DNA of 64,000 nucleotides from Staphylococcus argenteus. GTDB taxonomy: Bacteria > Bacillota > Bacilli > Staphylococcales > Staphylococcaceae. The DNA is taken from the NCBI RefSeq assembly GCF_000236925.1, contig NC_016941.1, forward strand, positions 558,001 through 622,000, written 5' to 3'. The notes beneath the pieces are model-generated. The model was not told the DNA's origin. It made no database searches and was given only the letters and a program-made list of their open reading frames with translations. The position numbers and the translations under genes are program-made. Below, piece by piece: positions 34,322-45,281 of the stretch. Each line of letters opens with the position of its first letter. The first letter of the stretch is position 1.

Positions 34322-37300
34322 ATGATTAACAGGGATAACAAGAAGGCAATAACAAAAAAGGGTATGATTTCAAATCGCTTAAACAAATTTTCGATTAGAA
34401 AGTATACTGTAGGAACGGCATCGATTTTAGTAGGTACGACATTGATTTTTGGTCTAGGGAACCAAGAAGCTAAAGCTGCTGAAAATACTAGTACAGAAAA
34501 TGCAAAGCAAGACGAAGCATCAACTAGTGCTGATAAGGAAGTAATGTCAAATACCGAAAATAATTCGACAACAGAAAAAAATACAACGGATTCAATTAAG
34601 GAAGAAACAAATACTGATTCACAAACTGAAGTTAAAGAAGAACCAAAAACATCTACTACACAACAACAGCAAAATAATACTACAACTTCAACTGAAACTA
34701 AGCCTCAAACTAATGAAAATAATAATGTAAAACCTTCAACTGATAAAACTGCAACAGAAGATACATCTGTTATTTTAGAAGAGAAGACAGCACCAAATAA
34801 TAAAAATAACGATGTAACTACAAATCAATCTACAAGTGAAACTCAACCAACACAACAAACACCACAAGAACCTACAAATAATGAAACTTCACAACCACAA
34901 TCAACACCTTCAAAAGTAGACAATCAAGTTACAGATGCAACTAATCCAAAACAAACGGTAAATGTATCAAAAGAAGATCTTAAAAATGATCCTGAAAAAT
35001 TAAAAGAATTAGTTAGAAGTGAAAATAACACTGATCATTCAACTAAACCAGTTGCTACAGCACCAACAAGTGTTGCGCCGAAACGATTAAATGCGAAAAT
35101 GCGTTTTGCAGTTGCACAACCAGCAGCAGTTGCTTCGAATAATGTAAACGATTTAATTACAGTGACAAAGCAAACGATTACTGAAGGTATTAAAGATGAT
35201 GGTGTTATTCAAGCGCATGACGGTGAACATATTATTTATACATCTGATTTTAAAATTGATAATGCTGTAAAAGCTGGGGATACAATGACAGTTAAGTATG
35301 ATAAGCATACAATTCCTTCAGATATCACGGATGATTTCACACCAGTCGATATTACAGATCCATCAGGTGAAGTGATTGCAAAGGGAACATTTGATTTAAA
35401 TACGAAAACAATTACTTACAAATTTACTGATTATGTTGATAGATATGAGAATGTCAATGCAAAATTAGAACTAAACTCATATATTGATAAGAAAGAAGTC
35501 CCAAATGAAACAAATTTGAATTTAACATTTGCTACAGCAGATAAAGAGACTAGTAAAAATGTTAAAGTTGAATATCAAAAGCCTATTGTAAAAGATGAGT
35601 CAAATATTCAATCTATATTTAGCCATTTAGATACTACTAAGCATGAGGTAGAACAGACTATTTATGTGAATCCATTAAAATTAAATGCTAAAAACACAAA
35701 TGTTACTATAAAAAGTGGTGGTGTAGCAGATAATGGTGATTATTATACTGGAGACGGTAGTACTATAATTGATAGTAATACGGAAATTAAAGTCTATAAA
35801 GTTGCATCGGGTCAACAATTACCTCAAAGTAATAAAATTTATGATTATAGTCAATATGAAGATGTTACCAATTCAGTAACTATTAATAAAAATTATGGTG
35901 CTAACATGGCCAATATTAATTTTGGTGACATTGATTCTGCATATATAGTTAAAGTTGTTAGTAAATATACACCGGGTGCTGAGGATGACTTAGCAGTTCA
36001 ACAAGGTGTAAGAATGACTACAACAAACAAATATAATTATTCATCATATGCTGGTTACACTAATACTATTTTATCAACTACTGACTCTGGCGGTGGTGAC
36101 GGTACTGTTAAACCTGAAGAAAAATTATATAAAATTGGTGACTACGTATGGGAAGATGTTGATAAAGACGGTGTCCAAGGTACAGATTCTAAAGAAAAAC
36201 CAATGGCAAACGTTTTAGTTACATTAACTTACCCAGACGGTACAACAAAATCAGTTAGAACTGATGCTAATGGTCATTATGAATTCGGTGGTTTGAAAGA
36301 TGGAGAAACATACACAGTTAAATTTGAAACACCAGCTGGATATCTTCCAACAAAAGAAAATGGAACTACTGATGGCGAAAAAGACTCAAATGGTAGCTCT
36401 GTTACAGTTAAAATTAATGGTAAAGATGATATGTCTTTAGACAGTGGTTTCTATAAAGAACCTAAATATAATCTTGGTGACTACGTATGGGAAGATACAA
36501 ATAAAGATGGTATCCAAGATGCTAATGAACCTGGTATCAAAGATGTTAAAGTTACATTAAAAGATAGTACTGGAAAAATAATTGGTACTACAACTACAGA
36601 CGCATCAGGCAAATATAAATTTACTGATTTAGATAATGGCAATTATACTGTTGAATTCGAAACACCAGCAGGTTATACACCAACGCTTAAAAATACAACT
36701 GCTGAAGATAAAGATTCTAATGGACTAACAACAACTGGTGTCATTAAAGATGCTGATAATTGGACATTAGATAGTGGTTTCTACAAAACACCGAAATATA
36801 GTTTAGGTGATTACGTTTGGTACGACAGTAATAAAGATGGCAAACAAGATCCAACTGAAAAAGGTATTAAAGATGTGACAGTTACATTGCAAAATGAAAA
36901 AGGCGAAGTAATTGGTACTACAAAAACTGATGAAAATGGTAAATATCGCTTTGATAATTTAGACAGCGGTAAATACAAAGTTATCTTTGAAAAACCTGCT
37001 GGCTTAACACAAACAGGTACAAATACAACTGAAGATGATAAAGATGCCGATGGTGGAGAAGTTGACGTAACAATTACGGATCATGATGATTTCACACTTG
37101 ATAACGGCTACTACGAAGAAGACACATCTGACAGCGATTCAGATAGCGACTCAGATTCAGACAGCGACTCAGACTCAGACAGTGATTCAGATTCAGATAG
37201 CGACTCAGATTCAGACAGCGATTCAGATTCAGACAGCGATTCAGATTCAGATAGCGATTCAGATTCAGATAGCGATTCAGATTCAGACAGCGATTCAGAT

Positions 37301-37867
37301 TCAGATAGCGACTCAGACTCAGATAGCGATTCAGACTCAGACAGCGACTCAGACTCAGATAGTGACTCAGATTCAGACAGCGACTCAGACTCAGATAGCG
37401 ATTCAGATTCAGACAGCGACTCAGATTCAGATAGCGACTCAGACTCAGATAGTGACTCAGATTCAGACAGCGACTCAGACTCAGATAGCGATTCAGATTC
37501 AGACAGCGACTCAGACTCAGATAGCGATTCAGATTCAGACAGCGACTCAGACTCAGATAGCGATTCAGATTCAGATAGTGACTCAGATTCAGATAGCGAC
37601 TCAGATTCAGACAGTGACTCAGACTCAGACAGCGACTCAGACTCAGATAGTGATTCAGATTCAGACAACGACTCAGACTCAGATGCAGGTAAACATACAC
37701 CGGCTAAACCAATGAGTACGGTTAAAGATCATCACAACAAAGCAAAAGCATTACCAGAAACAGGTAGTGAAGACAATGGTACAAATAACGCTACATTATT
37801 CGGTGGATTATTTGCGGCATTAGGATCATTATTACTATTCGGTCGTCGTAAAAAACAAGATAAATAA
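34322..37867 (+). CDS. sdrE: Serine-aspartate repeat surface protein SdrE
   Basis: An 1181-aa wall-anchored MSCRAMM with YSIRK signal, a long Thr/Gln/Asn-rich N1 region, N2-N3 with latch motif TYKFTDYVD near 365, three B repeats from about 600 (the first with an unusual insertion, [11 protein letters not shown]), SD stalk 936-1121, LPETG at 1144-1148, and RRKKQDK tail. As I recall it, the A region matches the SdrE allele of S. aureus Newman rather than the allelic bone-sialoprotein-binding protein Bbp. SdrE binds complement factor H and C4BP and so protects against complement. The choice of SdrE over Bbp rests on memory of the two alleles. Confidence 0.92.
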   Translation: MINRDNKKAITKKGMISNRLNKFSIRKYTVGTASILVGTTLIFGLGNQEAKAAENTSTENAKQDEASTSADKEVMSNTENNSTTEKNTTDSIKEETNTDSQTEVKEEPKTSTTQQQQNNTTTSTETKPQTNENNNVKPSTDKTATEDTSVILEEKTAPNNKNNDVTTNQSTSETQPTQQTPQEPTNNETSQPQSTPSKVDNQVTDATNPKQTVNVSKEDLKNDPEKLKELVRSENNTDHSTKPVATAPTSVAPKRLNAKMRFAVAQPAAVASNNVNDLITVTKQTITEGIKDDGVIQAHDGEHIIYTSDFKIDNAVKAGDTMTVKYDKHTIPSDITDDFTPVDITDPSGEVIAKGTFDLNTKTITYKFTDYVDRYENVNAKLELNSYIDKKEVPNETNLNLTFATADKETSKNVKVEYQKPIVKDESNIQSIFSHLDTTKHEVEQTIYVNPLKLNAKNTNVTIKSGGVADNGDYYTGDGSTIIDSNTEIKVYKVASGQQLPQSNKIYDYSQYEDVTNSVTINKNYGANMANINFGDIDSAYIVKVVSKYTPGAEDDLAVQQGVRMTTTNKYNYSSYAGYTNTILSTTDSGGGDGTVKPEEKLYKIGDYVWEDVDKDGVQGTDSKEKPMANVLVTLTYPDGTTKSVRTDANGHYEFGGLKDGETYTVKFETPAGYLPTKENGTTDGEKDSNGSSVTVKINGKDDMSLDSGFYKEPKYNLGDYVWEDTNKDGIQDANEPGIKDVKVTLKDSTGKIIGTTTTDASGKYKFTDLDNGNYTVEFETPAGYTPTLKNTTAEDKDSNGLTTTGVIKDADNWTLDSGFYKTPKYSLGDYVWYDSNKDGKQDPTEKGIKDVTVTLQNEKGEVIGTTKTDENGKYRFDNLDSGKYKVIFEKPAGLTQTGTNTTEDDKDADGGEVDVTITDHDDFTLDNGYYEEDTSDSDSDSDSDSDSDSDSDSDSDSDSDSDSDSDSDSDSDSDSDSDSDSDSDSDSDSDSDSDSDSDSDSDSDSDSDSDSDSDSDSDSDSDSDSDSDSDSDSDSDSDSDSDSDSDSDSDSDSDSDSDSDSDSDSDSDSDSDSDSDSDSDSDSDSDSDSDSDSDSDSDSDSDSDSDSDSDSDSDNDSDSDAGKHTPAKPMSTVKDHHNKAKALPETGSEDNGTNNATLFGGLFAALGSLLLFGRRKKQDK
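37127..37684 (+). repeat. Ser-Asp codon repeat of sdrE
   Basis: 186 codons of Ser-Asp with one SDND near the end. It is the shortest of the three stalks. Confidence 0.95.
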
Positions 37868-37876
37868 AATAACCTG

Positions 37877-37904
37877 AACCAGGCCATAAGGGCCTGGTTT
37901 TTTA
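37877..37904 (+). terminator. sdrE terminator
   Basis: AACCAGGCC/GGCCTGGTT with a 5-base loop and T6, 9 bases after the stop. Confidence 0.9.
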
Positions 37905-37985
37905 ATGATAAAACATGCAATAGATGTATTTTTCATATAAAATAAACAATAAAGATACGTAATAAAAATTATATGAGGCGATAAT

Positions 37986-39452
37986 ATGAATTACATTTTA
38001 GGAACAATTTTAGAAAGTAAAATTACTGGTGTAGAAAAAGCGCAAATTAATAGACTAAAGTTGTTTAAACAGCAAGAAATCCCTTCAAAATGTGTATATA
38101 TTAAATGGAATCCTTATTTGTATACATATGCGAAGCAACATCGAATAGAAAACGATGTATTTACAATGTATGATTATTTTCAAAAGACAATTAATTACAA
38201 AAAGACAAAACAAGTGAATTGGTTACAATATTGGGAAAAGGCATGCAATTATACATTGAAATTTGTGGAGAATTCAAATGACGTTAGAATATATGACGAA
38301 GAACAATTTATCATGTACGCACATTTTTTAGACAAGCAATATCGAGACTTAAACTATGTGAATTATTTTGATCATCAAAGAAGAAAGGTTAAACGAGAAT
38401 TATTTGATGGTAGGGGATTTCTTAGTTGCTCTAGAATTTTAGGAGAAGGGCAACGTATTGTTCTGGAAAACTATTTTACTACAGACGGTACAATTGTAAT
38501 TCAAAAGTATTTTGATGACGTTAAAGGTAAAAATACTCTGACAAAGGTTGTCGTAAATGAAGGACAGCATCAGCAATATTTTGATAGTGAAGAAGAATTA
38601 GTCCACTATTTTCTAAATCAATTATGTAAAAATAATGATCAATTAATATTAGATAGACCACACGAATTAGGAAATGTAATGACAGAACTTCGCAAAGAAA
38701 TTCCGGTTATCGTAGTTCTTCATAGTACGCATTTAACTGGGAATGAGATAAAAAGTTTTTACAAACCAGTATTCAATCATTTAAAACGTTATAAAGCTAT
38801 TGTTGTCTCTACAGATAAACAACGTCGAGATATCGCTGCGTATATTGAAAATGAAATCCCAGTAGTCAATATTCCGGTTGGTCATGTAGAAAATCTACCA
38901 AACAACATCGACTTTAATAATAAAGAAAAAGGGCATATCATATCAGTTGCGCGTTTAGTAGAAAATAAGCAAATCAAACACCAAATTGAAGTAATTAAAC
39001 GTTTAGTTGAAAAATATCCTGATATTCAATTAAATATATATGGACATGGAAATGGTTTAGCAGAATATCAACAACTTGTAGAAAAGTATCAATTAGTAAG
39101 GCATGTTAAGTTTCATGGATTTAAGACACAAGTTAGTGAAGCAATTGCTAAAGCACAACTTATGTTGTCTACAAGTAAAATGGAAGGTTTTGGATTAGCA
39201 ATTTTAGAATCTCTGTCACTAGGCACACCAGTAATAAGTTATGATGTTGATTATGGCCCAGCTGAACTTATTCAAGATGGTTTCAACGGTTATCTAGTCT
39301 CTGAAGGTGATATTGATAAAATGGTTGAAAAGGTAGACCAATTGTTGAATGACAGTCAAAAGATAGAACAATTTTCAATGAATAGTATTCAATCAGCTCA
39401 GCAGTTTAACACGACAACTGTTGGTACGAAATGGCAAAATATTTTAAGTTAA
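37986..39452 (+). CDS. sdgA: SD-repeat glycosyltransferase, SdgA-like
   Basis: A 488-aa GT4-fold transferase (GT-B). It has an N-terminal domain starting MNYILGTILESKITGVEKA, the central VVLHSTHL segment, and a C-terminal nucleotide-sugar domain with SVARLVENKQ and the E-x7-E region MEGFGLAILESLSLGTPVISYD. It lies 118 bases after sdrE and converges with a paralogue. In S. aureus the SdgA/SdgB pair next to sdrE adds GlcNAc to Ser in SD stalks, shielding Sdr and clumping-factor proteins from proteolysis. Assigning A to this copy and B to the next is from memory of gene order. Confidence 0.75.
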   Translation: MNYILGTILESKITGVEKAQINRLKLFKQQEIPSKCVYIKWNPYLYTYAKQHRIENDVFTMYDYFQKTINYKKTKQVNWLQYWEKACNYTLKFVENSNDVRIYDEEQFIMYAHFLDKQYRDLNYVNYFDHQRRKVKRELFDGRGFLSCSRILGEGQRIVLENYFTTDGTIVIQKYFDDVKGKNTLTKVVVNEGQHQQYFDSEEELVHYFLNQLCKNNDQLILDRPHELGNVMTELRKEIPVIVVLHSTHLTGNEIKSFYKPVFNHLKRYKAIVVSTDKQRRDIAAYIENEIPVVNIPVGHVENLPNNIDFNNKEKGHIISVARLVENKQIKHQIEVIKRLVEKYPDIQLNIYGHGNGLAEYQQLVEKYQLVRHVKFHGFKTQVSEAIAKAQLMLSTSKMEGFGLAILESLSLGTPVISYDVDYGPAELIQDGFNGYLVSEGDIDKMVEKVDQLLNDSQKIEQFSMNSIQSAQQFNTTTVGTKWQNILS

Positions 39453-39460
39453 AATAAAAA

Positions 39461-39546
39461 GCATTTTCCTAAAAACGAAATTAAACAAAACAAGTTCAAT
39501 CTGAACATTTATGTTTGATTAGTTAGCATAGGAAAATGCATTTTTT
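39461..39546. terminator. Shared terminator of the converging glycosyltransferase genes
   Basis: An 11-bp outer stem (39461-39471 with 39529-39539) surrounds a GTTCA-atc-TGAAC hairpin (39494-39506). A-rich and T-rich flanks on both sides suit termination in both directions. Confidence 0.7.
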
Positions 39547-39567
39547 ATAGATTAATGAAAATTACAT

Positions 39568-41058
39568 TTAAATAAGTCGAATAAATTGATCCCATTGATT
39601 AATCAATGATGCTTTACTATATTGTTGTGCCTTAGTTAAGCTGCCAACAGAAAGGCGTTGCTGCTCTTCTGGATGTTCAATTACATATTTTACTTTTTCA
39701 AAAAGCGCATCTTCATCATTTTTAGGAATTAAATAACCGTTAATATCAGACGAAATTAATTCACTAGGACCATATTTAATATCGTAACTAATTACAGGAA
39801 CACCATGGGACAATGATTCGAGTAAGGCTAAAGAAAATCCTTCCATATTACTAGTGATTAAACTTAAATAAGCATCGCTATATTCTTGATCTAATTGACT
39901 TAAGAATCCGCGCAAATAGACATGATTCTCCAATCCATATTTCTGAATTAACTCATTTAGTTTTTTACTTTCAGAACCAAATCCATACATATGTAGTTCA
40001 ACATTTGGAACTAATGGCACTAGGCGTTTTATTAATTCAATTTGTTGATGTAATTGTTTTTCAGGTGAATAACGAGCAACGGAAATTAATTTTATTTTTC
40101 GATGATCTAAATTTTGAATTGGCGTATCTATAGGTTCACTGTATCCGACTGGTATATTAACAACTGGAATTTCATTATGAATACGTTTTGAAACATCGAT
40201 TTTTTGCTGTTCTGTAGAAACAACAATTGCACGATATCGAGATAAATTTTCGAACATTGCTTTATATACATTTTTAAAAGGTGAAGAATCTAATTCATCA
40301 ATATTTTTAATATGAGTACTGTGCAACACTGCAACTACAGGAATTGTGTCAGGTGTTAAATTAAAAATAGGTGCAGTATAAACATTGCGATCACTGAAGA
40401 ATAAATCACCTTCACGATAGATGTTTGTTATAAAAAACGCGCCTAAATCGGTATCACTATTAAAGAAGTATGATTTATTTGCATAGTAAACAATGATTTT
40501 TTGTACTTCCGGTTTGTCATTAATATACGTGTAATATTTTTCAATTTTTGTATTTCCATCTGGATTATAGAAAAACTCACAAAGTGTTTGTTGTTTACCG
40601 ACAAGAATTCGACTACAACTTAAAAAGCCACGTACGTCGTAAAAGTCACGTTTCACTTTTCGTCTTTGTCGATCAAAATGATTCACATAATCTAATATCC
40701 GATGTTTTGGATCTTGAAAATGTGCATACATTAAAAAACGATCTTGATCATATATTCTAAAATCATTACTATTCTCAACGGGTTTTAAAATATAATGGCA
40801 TTCATCAGTCCAATAGGATAACCAATCAAAAGGTTCATTACGGTCTACATATAAAGCTTCTTGAAAGTAATCATACATATTGATGTAATCGCCATCCGAT
40901 AAATAATTTTGAGCATTTCTATATAAAAATCTATTCCATGACAGAAATACACACTGCGCTGGTCGTCCCATTTCTTTAAATAATTTCAATCGATTAATAA
41001 TTGCTTTTTCAATGCCGGTTAAATTTGCACCTAAACTGTTACCTACAAAATAATTCAT
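39568..41058 (-). CDS. sdgB: SD-repeat glycosyltransferase, SdgB-like
   Basis: A 496-aa paralogue of the converging SdgA-like gene, with the same GT-B layout: MNYFVGNSLGANLTGIEKA, VVAVLHSTHIKN, SVARYSPEKQ and MEGFSLALLESLSHGVPVISYD. The start is the ATG at 41058 (AAGTGGTG upstream); four in-frame codons before it use GTG. SdgB is reported as the enzyme that first attaches GlcNAc to SD serines, with SdgA extending the modification. The gene is on the opposite strand to sdr-sdgA, so it has its own promoter. Confidence 0.75.
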   Translation of the reverse strand: MNYFVGNSLGANLTGIEKAIINRLKLFKEMGRPAQCVFLSWNRFLYRNAQNYLSDGDYINMYDYFQEALYVDRNEPFDWLSYWTDECHYILKPVENSNDFRIYDQDRFLMYAHFQDPKHRILDYVNHFDRQRRKVKRDFYDVRGFLSCSRILVGKQQTLCEFFYNPDGNTKIEKYYTYINDKPEVQKIIVYYANKSYFFNSDTDLGAFFITNIYREGDLFFSDRNVYTAPIFNLTPDTIPVVAVLHSTHIKNIDELDSSPFKNVYKAMFENLSRYRAIVVSTEQQKIDVSKRIHNEIPVVNIPVGYSEPIDTPIQNLDHRKIKLISVARYSPEKQLHQQIELIKRLVPLVPNVELHMYGFGSESKKLNELIQKYGLENHVYLRGFLSQLDQEYSDAYLSLITSNMEGFSLALLESLSHGVPVISYDIKYGPSELISSDINGYLIPKNDEDALFEKVKYVIEHPEEQQRLSVGSLTKAQQYSKASLINQWDQFIRLI

Positions 41059-41169
41059 TTTTAACACCACTTATGTCTGTTTTTTATAATTATATCACAT
41101 AACATTTAATTAACTCTTTTAAATAGAAAAAGAAATGTTTTTAAAAATAATGAGTTTTAAGGTTTGAAG

Positions 41170-41217
41170 GGAGTGGGACAGTAAAGAACCACTTATGATT
41201 TATTATGTAGTGGTTCT
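41170..41217 (+). repeat. GGGAGTGGGACAG repeat motif with hairpin
   Basis: GGGAGTGGGACAG (41170-41182) recurs on the other strand at 54221-54233 next to the STAR repeats. It is followed by an AGAACCACT/AGTGGTTCT hairpin (41185-41193 with 41209-41217). Such motifs are common in intergenic DNA of this species group. Confidence 0.55.
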
Positions 41218-41556
41218 GTGACATTAGTCGCAGCTAGCGTGTACTTAAAAATAGGAATACATGAGTAAAAAACATGTATAAGAGATACTGATTTCTAAAT
41301 AAAAAGTATTTCTTTAACATTGTAAATCCTGGAGCACTAAGGCTGATGTAAAATCTTAAATTTGATGAATAATCATTATTTGAGCAAATGGAATTAAAGT
41401 TTAACGACAGATTCCACATCTCATTACTATTCTCAAAAATATAAAATGCTGTTTCTCATGTGTTAAGCCATTTTAAAAATGAATAAAACTGAATTTATAC
41501 AAAAGCCAACAAAACATTATTCCAACGATACTGACATTACAGAAAACATACAAAAT

Positions 41557-41587
41557 AAAAAACGCGCAACTACTGTTACGCGCTTTA
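41557..41587 (-). terminator. folE2 terminator
   Basis: On the minus strand, a GCGCGTAAC/GTTGCGCG hairpin is followed by TTTTTT, 16 bases past the folE2 stop. Confidence 0.85.
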
Positions 41588-41602
41588 TTATAAAATATGA
41601 AA

Positions 41603-42481
41603 TTATTTACGGTATTTTAATTTGGCAAACGCATCATGTTGATGGATTGACTCTTCATTGCGACATTCAATATCGAAACCTTCTAGCCAATCAAATTCAA
41701 CTAAGTCAGCCGCGATTAATCGAATTAAATCTTCAACAAAACGAGGATTTTCGTATGCACGCTCTGTGACACGTTTTTCATCAGGACGTTTTAAAATAGG
41801 ATATAGAATTGAGCTTGCATTTGCTTCCATAGCATCTAAAATTTTGTTTTTATAATCATCAACAATGTCTTGGTCTTTATTAATATATGTTTTAACAGTA
41901 ACAACACCACGTTGGTTGTGTGCTGAATATTCGCTGATTTCTTTTGAACAAGGGCATAGTGTTGTAACTGTAGCCTCAATTGTAAGTTCTTTACGTGTCA
42001 CTTGGTCACCATCAATAGCTAATCCATAAGTGACATCAGCATTTCCAACCGCTTTAATATTTGTTGTTGGACTATATCGATCAAAGAACCATTTTCCAGA
42101 AACGTCAACACCAGCAGCATTTTGTTTCATATTTGTTTGTAAAGTTCGTAAGACTTGGTATAACGTATTAAATTCGAGTTCAATACCATTATCATAATGC
42201 TTTTCAACACTTTCGATAATACGACTCATGTTAATACCTTTTTCATCTTTAGTTAGGCTAGTTGAAAAACTAAATGTACCAGCTGTTTGATACTGGTCAA
42301 CAAGTACAGGGTATACTAAGTTTTTTATACCAACTTCTTCAATTTCAAATAAGAAATCTTTATGCGTGCTTTGTAAATCAGTCATTTCATTTTTAGTAGT
42401 AGGTTTCGTACCTTCGATAGGGTCTACTGAACCAAAGTGTTTCCAACGACCTTCTCGTGTCGATAAATCAAATTCAGTCAT
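41603..42481 (-). CDS. folE2: GTP cyclohydrolase IB (FolE2)
   Basis: A 292-aa type IB GTP cyclohydrolase that makes 7,8-dihydroneopterin triphosphate for folate. The metal-binding Cys lies in [19 protein letters not shown], and Glu/His residues in the C-terminal [15 protein letters not shown] fit the tunnel fold. FolE2 can work with metals other than zinc, useful when zinc is scarce. It is the last gene of a minus-strand trio, 12 bases after bshB2. Confidence 0.93.
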   Translation of the reverse strand: MTEFDLSTREGRWKHFGSVDPIEGTKPTTKNEMTDLQSTHKDFLFEIEEVGIKNLVYPVLVDQYQTAGTFSFSTSLTKDEKGINMSRIIESVEKHYDNGIELEFNTLYQVLRTLQTNMKQNAAGVDVSGKWFFDRYSPTTNIKAVGNADVTYGLAIDGDQVTRKELTIEATVTTLCPCSKEISEYSAHNQRGVVTVKTYINKDQDIVDDYKNKILDAMEANASSILYPILKRPDEKRVTERAYENPRFVEDLIRLIAADLVEFDWLEGFDIECRNEESIHQHDAFAKLKYRK

Positions 42482-42493
42482 TATTTTCCTCCG

Positions 42494-43159
42494 TTAAGAT
42501 TTAAAGTGATATGTCCAATATGGTTCGACAGTTAAAAAGCTGTGCTGTTTACCATCGATTTCAGGACTTGCTAATTGTTTTAAAAATGGACCTGTTTGTG
42601 AAGCATGTGCTTCAAATGCTTTAATTTTTAGGTCTTTAAAATCTGTAATATCATTTTGAATATCAGGTTCGCCTAATGCGTCTGTAGCATCATTACTAAA
42701 AGCAACCAAAGTTAAACGTGGACGTTCTTCTTCAGGCATGCGTTCAACAGTTCTAATCACTGCATCGGCAGTTGCTTCATGATCAGGATGTACAGCGTAA
42801 CCAGGGTAAAATGAAATAATCAATGATGGATTAGTTTCATCAATTAAAGATTTAATCATACTATCTATATGTTCATAAGGTTCAAATTCGACTGTTTTGT
42901 CGCGTAAACCCATTTTTCTTAAATCAGTAATGCCAATAACTTTACATGCTTCTTCAAGTTCACGTTCGCGAATGCTTGGTAATGATTCACGAGTTGCAAA
43001 TGGTGGATTACCTAAGTTTCGTCCCATTTGACCTAAAGTTAAACATGCATATGTTACTGGTACGCCTCTTTGGACATAACTTGCTAGTGTCCCTGCAGAT
43101 GAGAAGGTTTCATCATCAGGATGTGGAAATATTACTAATACATGTCTTTCATCAGTCAT
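42494..43159 (-). CDS. bshB2: Bacillithiol biosynthesis deacetylase BshB2
   Basis: A 221-aa LmbE/PIG-L zinc deacetylase. Metal motif PHPDDE is near residue 14, and the family HPDHEATADAV stretch follows mid-protein. It deacetylates GlcNAc-malate in bacillithiol synthesis or cleaves bacillithiol conjugates. The start at 43159 (MTDERHVLVIF) follows GAGGAGG; the longer frame overlaps yojF. It is paired with yojF as in Bacillus (yojF-yojG). Confidence 0.88.
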   Translation of the reverse strand: MTDERHVLVIFPHPDDETFSSAGTLASYVQRGVPVTYACLTLGQMGRNLGNPPFATRESLPSIRERELEEACKVIGITDLRKMGLRDKTVEFEPYEHIDSMIKSLIDETNPSLIISFYPGYAVHPDHEATADAVIRTVERMPEEERPRLTLVAFSNDATDALGEPDIQNDITDFKDLKIKAFEAHASQTGPFLKQLASPEIDGKQHSFLTVEPYWTYHFKS

Positions 43160-43172
43160 GTTGATGCCTCCT

Positions 43173-43541
43173 CTATAAATTAAATGGTTGCTCGCTAATT
43201 TCAAGCGCTGCAGCGAGTTGACCTTCATAATTAAAACCTGCAATTAAAAATTCATCATGCTCGTTAACTTCAAAATGCGTTAGACCTTGTACATAAACCC
43301 AGCCACCATTTGATAGTTTAAGACCAATGCGATAAGGTTCTTTATTGCCACCTTTTAACTGAGCATGTGTATATGTTACTTGAATATTTCTTAAAAAAGT
43401 ACCAGCATTAAAAACACGTTGATCGAAATGGTTCGCATAGGCACCATTTGTCGTTTCAACATGTAGATACACAGGTTTATGTTCATAAGAAGCAAGTAAT
43501 TCTAAAACTTCTTGTTCTTTAATTGGTTCCAACACGTTCAC
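43173..43541 (-). CDS. yojF: YojF-family protein (DUF1806)
   Basis: A 122-aa soluble protein of the DUF1806 family, always found beside bshB2 in bacilli. Visible strands include KPVYLHVETTNGAYANHF and WVYVQGLTHFEV. No catalytic motif is evident. It is the first gene of yojF-bshB2-folE2, 13 bases before bshB2. A partner role in bacillithiol metabolism is inferred from context only. Confidence 0.8.
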   Translation of the reverse strand: MNVLEPIKEQEVLELLASYEHKPVYLHVETTNGAYANHFDQRVFNAGTFLRNIQVTYTHAQLKGGNKEPYRIGLKLSNGGWVYVQGLTHFEVNEHDEFLIAGFNYEGQLAAALEISEQPFNL

Positions 43542-43812
43542 TCCTTACACTATCAATGTGTTTATCTTTCTATTTTACTAAAAACTATTCAATAATTGTA
43601 TACGATTGCTCAATTATTTGGAAATTAATTTTTGATAGGAGATAAATAATTCATATGAACAGATGCAAACTTTCACATTTCACCCTTTTAAAAATCAAAT
43701 AAATTGTTGGAATTTAAAAAGTGTTAAACATTAAAAATGATGCTATATTAATGGTGTATGAATGAATTCATAAGTTTTTAAAATGTATTAAATTTGTGGA
43801 GGCATGTAAACA

Positions 43813-44571
43813 ATGAAAGTATTAAACTTAGGATCAAAAGAACAAGCATCATTTTACGTTGCATGTGAATTATATAAAGAAATGGCTTTTAATCAAGATT
43901 GTACACTCGGATTAGCAACGGGTGGAACAATGACAGATTTATATCATCAACTCGTTAAACTTTTAAATAAAAATCAACTTAATGTAGATCATGTAACTAC
44001 ATTTAATTTAGATGAATATGTAGGTTTGTCCTCAGCGCATCCTCAAAGTTATCACAATTATATGGATGAAATGCTTATTAAACAATATCCATATTTTAAT
44101 AAGAACAACATACACATTCCAAATGGTGATGCGAATGATATGAATGTGGAAGTGACAAGGTACAATAATCTTTTAGCTCAGCAAGGTGAACGTGACATTC
44201 AAATTTTAGGTATTGGTGAAAATGGACATATCGGATTTAATGAACCGGGGACGCCATTTGATAGTATTACACATATAGTTGATTTGACTGAGAGCACAAT
44301 TAAGGCTAATAGTCGATATTTTAAAAATGAAAATGATGTTCCGAAACAAGCCATTTCGATGGGACTCGCAAATATTTTGCAAGCAAAACGTATCATTTTA
44401 CTCGCATTTGGTGAAAAGAAACGTGCAGCTATTACACATTTATTAAATCAAGAAATTTCTATTGATGTACCAGCCACATTACTTCACAAACACCCGAATG
44501 TTGAGATATATTTAGACGACGAAGCTTGTCCTAAAAATGTTGCGAAAATTCATGTTGACGAAATGAATTGA
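43813..44571 (+). CDS. nagB: Glucosamine-6-phosphate deaminase
   Basis: A 252-aa isomerase/deaminase converting glucosamine-6-phosphate to fructose-6-phosphate and ammonia. Key motifs are GLATGGTMTDLYHQL, TFNLDEYVGL (catalytic Asp), and LGIGENGHIGFNEPG with the active-site His and Glu. A TGGAGG site precedes the ATG. The 271-base upstream gap separates it from the divergent yojF gene. It feeds amino sugars into glycolysis. Confidence 0.95.
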   Translation: MKVLNLGSKEQASFYVACELYKEMAFNQDCTLGLATGGTMTDLYHQLVKLLNKNQLNVDHVTTFNLDEYVGLSSAHPQSYHNYMDEMLIKQYPYFNKNNIHIPNGDANDMNVEVTRYNNLLAQQGERDIQILGIGENGHIGFNEPGTPFDSITHIVDLTESTIKANSRYFKNENDVPKQAISMGLANILQAKRIILLAFGEKKRAAITHLLNQEISIDVPATLLHKHPNVEIYLDDEACPKNVAKIHVDEMN

Positions 44572-44647
44572 TTGCAATGTTTAAATAAGAAATGCGTCGG
44601 GAAAGTTTCCAATAGAAAGAAAAAAAGCATTGGAAGGATGATTTTTA

Positions 44648-45280
44648 GTGGAATTACAATTAGCAATTGATTTATTAAACAAAGAAGAAGCGGCTAAGTT
44701 AGCAAATAAAGTAAAAGATTATGTGGATATTGTAGAAATCGGTACACCAATCATTTATAACGAAGGTTTACCAGCAGTTAAACATATGGCAGACAATATC
44801 GATAATGTAAAAGTATTAGCTGACATGAAAATTATGGATGCCGCTGATTATGAAGTGAGCCAAGCAATTAAATTTGGTGCTGATGTAATTACAATTTTAG
44901 GTGTTGCAGAAGATGCATCAATTAAAGCAGCCATTGAAGAAGCACATAAAAATAATAAACAATTACTAGTTGATATGATTGCAGTTCAAGACTTGGAAAA
45001 ACGTGCAAAAGAACTAGATGAAATGGGTGCTGACTATATTGCAGTACACACTGGTTACGATTTACAAGCTGAAGGTCAATCTCCTCTAGAAAGTTTAAGA
45101 ACTGTTAAATCAGTAATTAAAAATTCAAAAGTTGCAGTAGCTGGTGGTATTAAACCAGATACAATTAAAACGATTGTTGCTGAAAACCCTGACCTTGTCA
45201 TTGTAGGTGGCGGAATCGCAAATGCGGACGATCCAGTTGAAGCAGCAAAACAATGTCGCGCGGCTATTGAAGGTAAATAA
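44648..45280 (+). CDS. hxlA: 3-hexulose-6-phosphate synthase
   Basis: A 210-aa OMP-decarboxylase-fold enzyme that condenses formaldehyde with ribulose-5-phosphate. The active-site stretches LADMKIMDAADYE and VAVAGGIKPDTIK are typical. The start is GTG at 44648 after TGGAAGGATG. hxlB starts one base after its stop, so the two are coupled as the formaldehyde-fixing part of the RuMP route, used here for detoxification. Confidence 0.93.
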   Translation: MELQLAIDLLNKEEAAKLANKVKDYVDIVEIGTPIIYNEGLPAVKHMADNIDNVKVLADMKIMDAADYEVSQAIKFGADVITILGVAEDASIKAAIEEAHKNNKQLLVDMIAVQDLEKRAKELDEMGADYIAVHTGYDLQAEGQSPLESLRTVKSVIKNSKVAVAGGIKPDTIKTIVAENPDLVIVGGGIANADDPVEAAKQCRAAIEGK

Positions 45281-45281
45281 T

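Larger units (their letters stand above)
41059..41602. other. Intergenic region, sdgB to folE2
   Basis: These 544 bases hold a GGGAGTGGGACAG repeat motif with a 9-bp hairpin (41170-41217) and the folE2 terminator near 41557-41587. Short open frames here have no convincing ribosome site. No gene is called. Confidence 0.6.

Noticed and set aside
37111..37668. 185-codon minus-strand open frame of Ser-Glu and Leu repeats inside the sdrE SD region, and similar long frames in sdrC and sdrD
   Set aside because: They arise because the 6-base SD repeat contains no stop triplet in several frames. There is no ribosome site and the sense frame is a clear gene.
28213..37684. SD repeats as a possible CRISPR array
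   Set aside because: The repeats are coding, contiguous and have no spacers.
41234..41419. 61-codon minus-strand frame between sdgB and folE2
   Set aside because: The ribosome site is weak and the composition is ordinary AT-rich intergenic DNA; no family is recognised.
41479..41769. 96-codon plus-strand frame overlapping the end of folE2
   Set aside because: It lies mostly antisense to folE2 and across its terminator.
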